Positions 1 to 8,109 of a stretch of DNA of 23,587 nt are shown here, piece by piece; within the stretch, counting starts at the first letter, position 1, and every line of letters begins with the position of its first letter. The notes beneath the pieces were generated by a model. The model saw nothing but the letters and a program-made list of their open reading frames with translations, made no database searches and was not told where the DNA came from. The position numbers and the translations under genes were made by a program. The stretch is from Nephromyces sp. MM_2019 (Eukaryota > Apicomplexa > Aconoidasida > Nephromycida), in NCBI GenBank assembly GCA_015657535.1, contig JADHZB010000786.1, positions 1 to 23,587 of the forward strand, read 5' to 3'.

Positions 1-152
1 GCATCAATATGCAGCATCCTGGGAGTATGCGTGTGTGTTATTAGCATCAATATGCAGCATCCTGGGAGTATGTGTGTACGTAATTTCACTTCTTCCCACT
101 CTCACTAGAAGATGCTGCATGTAATTGCACCTCCCCCATCCATACTCCCAGC
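1..152. repeat. Direct repeat pair with rearranged inverted halves
   Basis: The sequence GCATCAATATGCAGCATCCT, continuing with GGGAGTATG, starts at 1 and again at 44 (43-bp spacing). The two halves recur in inverse complement at 111-120 (GATGCTGCAT) and 141-151 (CATACTCCCAG), but in swapped order. I see no coding frame here. Confidence 0.7.
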
Positions 153-475
153 GCCTCCACCACCAAATTTACCAGTAACATGCCCTTCTATATAGAAATG
201 TCGATTTTACTGCGATAATATCCGAATAAAACGTATAATAAAGCTATTTGAAGCACAGCAGCTAACTTTTTGCTGTTTTTACTCCTTACCCTTGGCAGTG
301 AAATTATCTACGTTTTCTGCTTACCTACTGTTGGTTAGCTTTATCTTAGTTGTGTGTTTCTAGCTATTTGACTTAAAGATAAGCTACAAATTGCGGAAAA
401 AAGGCTCTTGTCATGAGTGTAGAGATTCTTGTGGATATTAATTCTACCATCATATGAATTGTCTATACTACTTCA

Positions 476-694
476 ATGGATAAGCTTTACTTCGATGATC
501 TTCAATATGAGCGATTGAACTATACGAAGGCGAGTAAATAGCCTGGTCTAGTGCATAAAAAAAGGGCTTCTAACGAGGCACTCAGCAATTCGTGGCTTTC
601 AGCTAAACTCCAATGTGGAATGCCAAGTAACCTTGTGAAGCCTCGTTTTCATCTCAAAATACTAGTCAGAGTAGGTGGGATTGCTAGTCTCTAA
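476..694 (+). CDS. Candidate two-exon small gene, unrecognised
   Basis: Possible exon 476-533 begins at an ATG (MDKLYFDDLQYERLNYTKA) and ends at a GTAAAT donor. The intron 534-602 ends in a pyrimidine-rich CTTTCAG, and exon 603-694 continues in phase to a TAA, giving a 49-residue product. A second GTAGGT donor at 671 could instead splice this to later exons. I do not recognise the protein. In this genome, several frames of a given stretch can look protein-like, so this is a weak call. Confidence 0.3.
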
Positions 695-951
695 TGGCTA
701 TGAAAAGCCTATGCTAGACAGATTAGCTTGGATTGTTAGGTTTGAATGTTTAATCTTCTTCAAAGCTGAAGCCAAATAGAGAAAAATCAGCACACACTAG
801 GCATAAACTTCCAAATATCTGATGTGTCCCCCGAAAAACAAGAGAAAATCTTTATTTTAAAGCGTCTAAAATAGCATGCGATGTATCTTATCACGTCAAT
901 ATACTAGGGACGGGACCTAGGTTCTTTTAAGAAGGAAAAGTTGTGTTGAGT
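695..951. other. AT-rich spacer, no feature resolved
   Basis: No convincing exon, repeat array or RNA gene was seen. It could be intron if the candidate exons on either side belong to one gene. Confidence 0.4.
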
Positions 952-1385
952 ATGAGGCAAAAACTAGCGAACCGCGGGTGTCTACAAGCGCCTGTTAAAA
1001 AGTAATGGAAGGTGTGTAGTATGTGCGAAATCAACGCCAGAAATCTTACGATATATCAGCTGATTTGGAGTGTGCTAGCTATTACGCCAGAAGAGGAGGT
1101 ATTAGTTTGTGGGAAACATCGTGAGAACCCTCTGGGGGTATATAAGGATTTTTGATGTTTTTTTCTCGTATTCTCTGCGGGCTGAGCAGGAAAAGGCTAC
1201 GCTTTTTCCACCTCAACAACAGTGGAGTGGAGAAGTTTTAAATGCAGCGAAACACACCGGTGTGTGCGTGTGGTGGTGTGTGTGTTTCTGCGCCTGTGTG
1301 TGTGTGTATCTACTTTGCTTATTTTGCAGAGATGGTAGAAATCGCTAATCCTCCTGTGGTGGAAAGATTGATGTTCATTGGTTGA
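952..1385 (+). CDS. Candidate multi-exon 3' gene portion, unrecognised
   Basis: The best-supported join is the last one. An exon ending at 1259 (reading EKATLFPPQQQWSGEV..KHT) has a GT donor at 1260. The TG-rich intron ends TTTTGCAG at 1329, and the exon 1330-1385 reads MVEIANPPVVERLMFIG then TGA, in matching phase. Upstream pieces that fit in phase are 952-1001 (ATG start, GTAATG donor) and 1071-1098, followed by an intron 1099-1189. An alternative uses the consensus donor GTGAGA at 1121 and reads another frame to a TAA at 1239. The product would be about 67 aa and resembles nothing I know. Confidence 0.35.
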
Positions 1386-2478
1386 TCTAGAAACACATTG
1401 TGTGCCTGAGGTAGTAGTGAAGAGTAGGATAGAGTAGGAAGGAGTGAAAAGTAGCAGTATATATCCTCCTTGAAGATGAGGGATGTGGATGTATCCGAAT
1501 CTCTCACACTGCGTGGTGATTTGGTGTATCTTTGCTTATCTTATCTAGGCTAGATAGGAACTCTAGCTAGTTCTCTAGCCAGTTCTCTAGATATCTCTCT
1601 CTCCATCTCCCTGAAGGAGATGCCCTTCTCTCATCTTACCGTGTGTAACTGGGATGATTAAGCAGCCCCCCACCCAGACAAGGTGAAGCTATAGCCTCCT
1701 GATAGTATCCTCGTCCTCTTTTAGGCATACAGACACACACACGCATAAGCAGCATATCCACGCATAAATAAGCATATCCGTACGCACACACCCTAGCCCC
1801 CATACAGCCCCCCACTAAACCCCCATATACCCCCTCACCCACACACACACATCTCTAGCATTGTCCCTCCCGAGCTTTTGCATTTACCTCTTTATGCTAT
1901 GAAAAAAATCCAACTTCCCTCCTCTTTGATAAAATTCGCGTAAAAAGCACGAAAATGTAGTTTTTTCACCATTTTTGCTGCTTAAGATCCCCTCTTCTTC
2001 GTAAGATCACAGCATAAAATTTTCAGGAATACAAGACGATGGTGAGGCTTGTAAATATCCCTCTTTTTTTCCGCAGATTTTCTTCAATTTTAAAGAATAT
2101 CTTCAGACATCTTCTTTATAAGCTTTCATAAAATTTCAAGATTTTGACTTAATTTTTTTTAATTTTTGTGATTTTTATTGAATTTGCATCATTTTTGGAA
2201 GAATTCCTCTTTTTTTTGTATTCTTTTCCTTCTTCTGGCCTTGTGTCTAAAGGAAGACGAGACTATGTGAAAATTCATGGGTTTTTGGGGCGATTAGAAG
2301 AGATTGTGAGCAGGAGCTGGTGTGAGTTTGAGGGATTGGGGAGAGTTGTGGAAGGCCGCAGTTTTAGGGGGGAAATGAGGATTTTTTTGGAGGAAGTTGG
2401 GATTTTTTGGAGAAAATTCAAGTTTTTTGAAGAAATTGAACGTTTTCTGGTGATGAAATAGTTTTCTGCCGCTTTCAG
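1386..2478. other. Spacer or intron: CA-rich block and T-rich block
   Basis: Contains a short repeat of AGTTCTCTAGC at about 1565-1595, a small hairpin CATCTCC/GGA GATG at about 1604-1622, a CA-rich block at 1730-1850, and a T-rich then G/T-rich block at 1990-2460. The 97-codon open frame at 2168-2461 starts with GTG and is low-complexity; I do not call it a gene. Confidence 0.5.
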
Positions 2479-2537
2479 CTGACGAAAGATTGTTGGAAAA
2501 TGCTGATATAATTAAGCGTGTGAAGATCTTCTCATAG
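2479..2537 (+). CDS. Candidate 3'-terminal exon
   Basis: After a CTTTCAG acceptor at 2478 the frame reads x-DERLLENADIIKRVKIFS and stops at TAG 2535-2537. It needs a phase-1 donor upstream, which I could not place with confidence. Function unknown. Confidence 0.3.
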
Positions 2538-2905
2538 CGTGTGCTTCTCTTTACATTATTGATAGATTCAACGCAGAGTTTTATTATTTATCACAATGAT
2601 TGTGGTGTTTGTGCAGTATATAAATTTGTATACGAAACGCATAACTTTGTGTGTGCGAGAGTATTCTTTTGTTTTAGCAGAGTATGTGAGCTATCAGCTG
2701 ATGAAGCGTTGTGATACTAATGTTATACCAAACCTTTTTCTTCCTCACCTACGCCTGCATTTCTTGTGTACTTAAAACCTAAAGAAGCAAATTTGATGTA
2801 ATGCGCCTTCACCTGGACGCTGCTCCTGCTTGTGTGTGTATTTGATCGGTTTATATGTCGAAAAGGGATGTGCTGCGAGTGCACCTACAGCTGCCAGTGG
2901 AAATG
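2538..2905. other. Spacer without resolved gene
   Basis: A TTTTGTTTTAG acceptor-like site near 2684 is followed by open sequence in two frames, neither with a supported partner exon. Nothing else was seen. Confidence 0.4.
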
Positions 2906-3099
2906 TGTAGTGTGTCTTTTCGCAGTCGCCAATGAAAGCGTGTAGTGTGTCCTTTCGTAGTCACCAGTGAAAGTATGTAGTGTGCACGCACCTGTTACTG
3001 AGAGTGTTTAGTGTATATGCACCTGTTACTGAGAGTTTGTAGTATATGCACACCTGTCAGTGACATTGGTTAGTGCACATATGCCTGTCAGTGAAAGCA
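2906..3099 (+). repeat. Degenerate minisatellite, 35/31-bp period, six units
   Basis: Units anchored on TGTAGTGTG (degenerate) begin at 2906, 2941, 2976, 3007, 3038 and about 3069, i.e. spacings of 35, 35, 31, 31 and 31 bp. Early units carry CTTTCG.AGTC.CCA.TGAAAG; later units carry ATGCACCTGTTACTGAGAG. The array ends next to the palindrome at 3106 and lies within 80 bp of the start codon of the following gene, so a promoter role is possible (inference). Confidence 0.85.
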
Positions 3100-3105
3100 A
3101 CTACA

Positions 3106-3117
3106 GTGTACGTACAC
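3106..3117. promoter_or_regulatory. Palindrome GTGTACGTACAC
   Basis: Perfect 12-bp palindrome 59 bp upstream of the gene start at 3176. The same word recurs at 7437, 9212 and 19203 and near-matches occur elsewhere. It could be a dimeric protein binding site; no factor can be named. Confidence 0.5.
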
Positions 3118-3175
3118 CCGCTACCTTCACCCTGAAACTTGTTTTTTTCAGTATTTACGGTCAATTTTATAAGCA

Positions 3176-4869
3176 ATGGGTGAAACAACAGATGATGAAG
3201 CATACACTTCGAGTGAGGAGGCTGTAGCGAAGAAGAATAGGGCTCCAGTGAAGAAGGCATCTAAGAAGGTATTCTACACTTTCAAGATTCTGTGCTTGAG
3301 GATTTGATGATGAGAAGAAACTCTTCTTTGTTGAATAACCTGATCGCTACGTATACTAACTGCTTGAAGATAGCGAGAAATCAATGCTTCATAGTAAAGC
3401 ATGCAGTCAACGAGAAGGAGAGCTCTATAGCTAGCTGAATCAGTATGTGTGTGTAGTGCGAGAAAGGTGAAGTGTATATTCACTGAGATGCCATGATGTA
3501 TCTATGTTCCCTCGAACATCCTCTAGCTTAGCTACAGCCAACTAGATTATGTACTTAATGTAAGGGAAAGTTCTCTAGCTACTCTCTCTGAGCGTGTGTT
3601 TTCTGAAGCAATAAATCCCTAGTTACTACCTGGTGTGTGCAATAATTGTAGGTTGAATTGCTTTTAAGCCCCCATGTGTGTGTTTGTGTGTGTGTGTGTG
3701 TGTGCTCTTGTATTTAGGGTGCACCAGAGAAGAGTCGCAAAGCCTCAGTAGCTCCTGCGGCTCGAAAAAAGACTTCCACATCAGCCTCTAGGAAGGCTGA
3801 TAGTAAGCCTAGGAAGACTAGCTCTACTAAAAGTAAGAAGGCTGCTACAAGTCGAAGGGCAGGGAAGGTTTCACAGAAGAAAGTCGCTGAAAACGAGCCT
3901 CTCGTCCCTGGAGATGCTCGGAAACACTTTAAGGAGGGTCAGAAGTTCATCACTCCTCCCAATGTAAGCAGGTGGTGGTGTGTCTGTGTGTGTGTCGGAG
4001 GGGGGGAAGGATGGGGGTTTGTATTAGAATGTGGGTTTGTGTTCGAATATGGGTTTGTGTGTATGTGTGTGTGTGTGTGATTTGCAGATATGTATGTGTG
4101 TGCACATGCGGATCTTGTGTATGCTTGCAAATGTTGACTGTGAGTGTGTGTGCACATGTGTGTACTCTGTGTGTCTATACGCTTGTAGACTCTTTCTGTG
4201 TATGTGATTCATCTATAGAGACTTTGCTTTGATGAAGAAGGATTGGATTTCCTGTTTTTGTGCGGATTCACCAACTATCACCTGTGTGTGCTTATAATAT
4301 TTTTCCTTATGTGTGTGTTTTATTTTTTTGTTTTTCGTGATGATACAACTGCTTCTCAGGGTGATGGCACGAGAGCTTTCTACGAAAGCCTTTTGGAGGA
4401 AAACCCTAGGAGTCCAATTGCTGTAAAGTAAGTGCTCAGATTTGAGTGTGTGTGTGCCTGTGTGTGCGTGTATTTCCATACTCCTGTGTGTGTATCTCCA
4501 CAATTTTGCGTGTGTGCGTGTATTTCCAAACTCCTGGGTGTGTGCGTGCACACATTTCCACACTCCAGTATGTGTGCACGTCTCCAAATTCCCGGGTGTG
4601 TGTGCACACATCTCCATACTCCATTTTCAGATAACTCCTGTGTGTGTTCATTCCCTTGCATCTTCAGGTATTGTATAGAGTTTGGGGTGCTGAACGGCAC
4701 GAGGCTCCGTGAGTCCCTCCTCTTCCATACGATGCTGAGAGACGCTGGTGCTTTAAAGGGTGTGCAGGGAGGCTTAAAGCCTGATTTTACTAGCGACAGC
4801 TTCTACAACAAGTTCGAGAAATTGAAGAATAAGTTTAAAGAGAAAGAAATAGTAAAGGCAGAACGGTAA
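3176..4869 (+). CDS. Small basic nuclear-type protein, four exons
   Basis: Exons are 3176-3268, 3718-3963, 4360-4427 and 4668-4869. Donors are GTATTC, GTAAGC and GTAAGT, acceptors end TTTAG, TCTCAG and TTCAG, and phases 0, 0 and 2 all match. The product is 202 aa. Residues 1-110 are rich in Lys, Ser, Ala and Arg, like histone H1 or other chromatin-protein tails. Residues 114-202 form a more globular part with GDGTRAFYESLLEENP and AVKYCIEFGVL. From memory, an FY-x-S-L...P-x-S..A..(W/Y)C...G-x-L pattern occurs in small basic eukaryotic proteins of unknown function; I could not verify this. A DNA-bound role is inference from charge only. Start: first ATG after the promoter array, preceded by a TTTTTTTCAG site at 3151. 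The gene may continue past 4869 (see next entry). Confidence 0.75.
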
Positions 4870-5166
4870 TACGCACGGACAGTGTGATGCACACACACGA
4901 AGAATGGGCGGCTTCATAGGGATAAACTCACACACACGCAAACACATAGAAAACTGTAGTCATGTGGTTGTACTGGCACTCATTAGTTTAGTATAGTAAG
5001 CCTCTTTAATGTGCAGGGCTGTATAGAGCGGTATGAGAGCTTTTTCTGTGGTAGAAGTGGAGATTTGTTTGGTGAAGAAGCGCCTAGTCTAAGCTCTGTT
5101 TGCTATCAGTTTGAGACGTTCGCGCAAACTCGGAAGAATGTGGCTGGCAAGTTCTTAAAGAAAGAT

Positions 5167-5248
<82 letters not shown>

Positions 5249-5577
5249 TCCATGTGTGTGCTTCCATGTGTGTGCTTCCATGTGTGTGCTTCCATGTGTG
5301 TGCTTCCATGTGTGTGAGTGTGTATGCTTCCATGTGTGTGCTTCCATGTGTGTGCTTCCATGTGTGTGAGTGTGTATGCTTGCATGTGTGTGAGTGTGTA
5401 TGCTTGCATGTGTGTGCGTGTGCACGCGTGCGTTTCTGCTTGTGTATGGCTACGTGTGTTCGCTTTAGTGTGCGACCCTTTCCTCATGCCTATTTGAAGC
5501 TTTGGAAAACGTTTAAGGCTTGTCTTATCGCCGTTATTGCCCAACATTTTGTGGCTTATACTCCATCTTCTGCTTAG
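4852..5577 (+). CDS. Possible alternative 3' exons of the basic-protein gene
   Basis: A GTAAAG at 4852, in phase 0 inside the last exon, can splice to the acceptor GTGCAG at 5016. Exon 5017-5169 (GCIERYESFFCGRSGDLF ... AGKFLKKDR) has clearly protein-like composition and ends at the start of the (TG)38 tract. The acceptor CGCTTTAG at 5468 then leads in phase 0 to a short tail ending at TAA 5514-5516. A frame that instead needs phase 2 runs on to TAG 5575-5577 (VRPFPHAYLKLWKTF...). Either the gene has a longer second isoform or 5017-5577 belongs to another transcript whose first exon I cannot find. Confidence 0.4.
5171..5420 (+). repeat. (TG)38 followed by 14-bp tandem repeats
   Basis: An uninterrupted (TG)38 tract spans 5171-5246. 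It grades into a 14-bp unit, CTTCCATGTGTGTG, at 5247, 5261, 5275, 5289, 5303, 5327, 5341 and 5355, with longer spacers reading GAGTGTGTATG. The 14-mer looks like a mutated TG tract that then expanded. It sits in a presumed intron. Confidence 0.95.
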
Positions 5578-6320
5578 CTGAGGTATATCCCCCACCCCTC
5601 CCATATGTTAAGCGCATATTCATCGAATATGCTTAATACACACTTGTGTGCTTCCTGGTGTGTTTGTAGAGCATGGGAATAATAAGAGCACACACACCAG
5701 CCCAGGATTTGCTTTAATAGCTCGATGAATAGGTCAAGCATCCTCATTATATAGCGAGATGGTATAGCATGCGTTTAGAAGGCACACCCACGCGCAATTG
5801 CAAAAGGCGCATACAGAGGCACGCACACACGCGAAAGTGCAAAACACGCACACACAGGCATGTGCACTGGACACACACACACACGTGTGAACATAAAAAT
5901 TGCACAAGTCCATAAGCACATATACGCACACGTCCAAAAATAAAATGCATAGGTCGAAAAACCACACACACACACACACACAAATTTCCATAGAACACAA
6001 TTCAGTAGAAGCACACACAAGCCCATAAATGCACACAAGAAACTCGAATAAAGTTTACACAAGAAGGCACACACACCGTAAGCACATGCAGCACAGCCTT
6101 AAGCTGCTTTTACAGGCAATACGAGTCCCATCGGCACGCTCTGATAACACAAGGAAACACTTGCGTCTGCACACACATAATGCGAAGTAGGAGGCACCAG
6201 TGTGTGTGCGGATTGAACATGCAAATTTGCGTTTGCTCGTCTCGGCTTAGTGTAAATCAGGAGTGCTCTGTCAATTCTTCCTGCATTGAATTCAGGTAGT
6301 GTGCTCAGTATTAAATACAC
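5574..6320 (-). CDS. Candidate minus-strand gene, two exon blocks, unrecognised
   Basis: The 3' block 5747-5574 is open for 57 codons (MRMLDLFIELLKQILGW ... CVLSIFDEYALNIWEGW) and ends at TAA. A 5' block 6320-6099 is open for 73 codons from an ATG. Between them lies a stretch that reads TG-rich on the minus strand, as introns do in this window. A TG-rich GTGTGTGTGC inside the 3' block could be a further short intron. The join is not resolved and the product matches nothing I know. The stop codon overlaps that of the possible plus-strand tail (5575-5577). Confidence 0.35.
5608..5636. terminator. Hairpin between convergent reading frames
   Basis: TTAAGC and ATATTC (with a GC bulge) pair with GAATAT and GCTTAA around a 3-nt ATC loop, a 12-bp stem. 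It lies just beyond the convergent stop codons at 5574-5577, though it also falls inside the minus-strand candidate exon. A 3'-end role is only a suggestion. Confidence 0.4.
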
Positions 6321-6636
6321 TTGTTTGTGTGTGCGGCACCTGAAGATGTGTGTAGTAGAGCGGACTCTGACTTGTGTGCAGCACCTGGGAGATTCATGCG
6401 ACCTCTTTGGGAAGGCAACAAAAAATATTGCGTGTGCTAGTTGAGACTTTTGTGTGTGTTCGCAAAGAACTAAAGGATTCGCGTGTGTGCGAAAGTTAAA
6501 ATGCCTGCATTTGCCTAGATATTCTGGGGTGTACGGTTGGGAGCATTTCTCTGCAAGGCACTATGTGTGCGAGTACTCCAGCAGTACATGCGGATGAAAA
6601 GGCTTCGCTAATTAGTATATAGCAGCAAGTAGAGTT

Positions 6637-6856
6637 ATGTGGGCGCACAGAAGCTATACACGTATGCAAAAAGAGAAGCTACCAAATGTGTGTGCACACA
6701 CACAGAAGCTATGGATGCCAGTCATAAGTGTGTGCAGCGACTTTCCCTGCCTAACTCTTTCAGGGTTGTTTGGCTGCTTTGCTTACTCCCTTGAAGTCGC
6801 TCGTGATTCTCAATCTTTACCCTATGAATCTTCCCCACATTTATTTAAGCTTTTGA
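6637..6856 (+). CDS. Candidate small two-exon gene
   Basis: Exon 6637-6687 begins with ATG (MWAHRSYTRMQKEKLPN) and ends before GTGTGTG. A CTCTTTCAG acceptor at 6763 leads in phase 0 to exon 6764-6856 (GCLAALLTPLKSLVILNLYP...) ending in TGA, 47 aa in all. A second frame of exon 2 is also open. Not recognised; weak. Confidence 0.25.
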
Positions 6857-7313
6857 AGCTTGTGTGTGTTGCCATGCTGAGTTTCTCTCTCGTATGTCTG
6901 CGTGTGTGTTGGACCACTTCTCCTCCCACTTCAAGCCTTTAAATTGTACTGTTGTGCCTCTATTTCACTGTGTGTATGTGTGCGTGGGTGTTGCAATACT
7001 GCTCCTCCCTCTTCACACTCATATGTGTGCAGCACTCCTGCTCCACCCCATTCACACTCATTTGCTGCACTACTACCCCTCTTTCTCGAGGTGTGTGTGC
7101 CTGTGTGTTTCACTGCTGCTCCTCCCCCTTCACAGTCATTTGTTGCACTAGCACTGTACCCCCCGCTTCATCGTATATGCGTGGCTCCTCCAACTACCCG
7201 AGTTCTCTGCCTCTTGCTCGACCTTATCTCATGAACCAGCTGCTTCATACGACTATCATGATTCCTAGCTTGCTCAATCATCTCTATGATCGGTGCATAC
7301 AGAGCTTTTGCTG
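6857..7313 (+). other. Short tandem repeat and ambiguous open frames
   Basis: Three copies of a C-rich unit, CTGCTCCTCCCYCTTCACA, begin near 7000, 7038 and 7114. From about 7140 to 7313 two frames are open on the plus strand (one reads FVALALYPPLHRIC, one ends RCIQSFC and a TGA). I cannot decide whether either is an exon. Confidence 0.4.
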
Positions 7314-7435
7314 AGCTTCCATACGCTCTAGTAAGCGAAGATTCCTAAGGTGCAATAACATTAAGAAGAGCAATATGTGCAGCAGGAGGATTAGGGAATC
7401 TCAAAATCTTCAAAAGATATATAATGAATACAAGG

Positions 7436-7449
7436 GGTGTACGTACACC
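7436..7449. promoter_or_regulatory. 14-bp palindrome GGTGTACGTACACC
   Basis: Perfect palindrome 108 bp before the array at 7557, in the spacer between a plus-strand candidate and the 3' end of the minus-strand Tfb1 gene. A very similar G-flanked palindrome precedes the second array at 20217. Confidence 0.55.
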
Positions 7450-7556
7450 GAAGGGAGCTCAACAAACCCTCTCTTTAGAATATTTTTTGGGCAGTTTTTT
7501 TAAGGCTACGCATGAAGCAGAAGGTGTGATACAAAGTGGAAGTTTCTTTACAGCAC

Positions 7557-7868
7557 TATACACTAAAGCGGAGTAGAGAGCCGGGGTTTATATACAGTTA
7601 AGGTGTGCTGCAGAGGGTGCATATACACGGAAGAAATGGAGTAGATAGAGTGGGTTTGTATACAGTGAAGAAGTGTAGTAGAGAGTGGAGGTCTATACAC
7701 TAAAGGAGCCGAGCAGACGGTATTTATACACTGAGAAAATCGGTGCAGTAGAGGGTGTATATACACTGAAGATATGAGCGCTGTAGAGGGTGTATATACA
7801 GTGCAGAAGTGAAGTAGAGCGAGAGTGCATATACGCTGAAGGAGTGTATCAAATTATGCGTATACGCT
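7557..7868 (+). repeat. Ten-unit TATACACT array, 31-37-bp period
   Basis: Core TATACA(C/G)T or TATACGCT starts at 7557, 7591, 7622, 7659, 7694, 7725, 7760, 7795, 7830 and 7861. Spacings are 34, 31, 37, 35, 31, 35, 35, 35 and 31 bp. The best core is the near-palindrome GTGTATATACACT, followed by GAAG..GTGNAGTAGAGAG. No frame stays open with meaningful content. It lies in a convergent spacer. Confidence 0.9.
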
Positions 7869-8079
7869 GAACAGCGAACTTTTGTGCACACACACACGCA
7901 CACACACATCTGAGAGATTGCTAGAAAGGCCTCTTCACAGTGTATTTACAACGATTAGGTAAAAGCTGCTTCAGACAGTTTGATGCACACATCTTGCCTC
8001 AAAAATCTCTATAAGGAGTGTACCTACATCCACCTTAAGCTGGCTAACACACAGGACTGTAGCTTATCTTTGCCAGAAG

Positions 8080-8095
8080 AAAGGCTTAAGCCTTT
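8080..8095. terminator. 16-bp perfect palindrome AAAGGCTTAAGCCTTT
   Basis: Self-complementary over 16 bp, located 15-30 bp past the most likely Tfb1 stop codon (8110-8112) on the minus strand. It could fold at the transcript 3' end; this is inference. Confidence 0.4.
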
Positions 8096-8109
8096 AAGAA
8101 GGCGTGGAA

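Noticed and set aside
1636..1848. Minus-strand open frame of 70 codons
   Set aside because: It reads VCVCMP/GGLVGG low complexity from a CA-rich block; no splice partner.
2168..2461. Plus-strand open frame of 97 codons
   Set aside because: No ATG start, F/E/L low complexity from a T- and G-rich region, no partner exon.
3939..4700. Several open frames on both strands rich in VCVCV or THTHT
   Set aside because: They lie in introns of the basic-protein gene and are translations of TG/CA repeats.
5084..5604. Minus-strand frames rich in THTHT and MEAHTWKHT
   Set aside because: Shadow translations of the (TG)38 and 14-bp repeat tract.
5734..6074. Three overlapping minus-strand Cys/Val-rich frames
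   Set aside because: TG-repeat translations; more likely an intron of the minus-strand candidate.
7557..7868. CRISPR array
   Set aside because: Units are regularly spaced but spacers are themselves repeats, cores vary, there are no cas genes and the host is eukaryotic.
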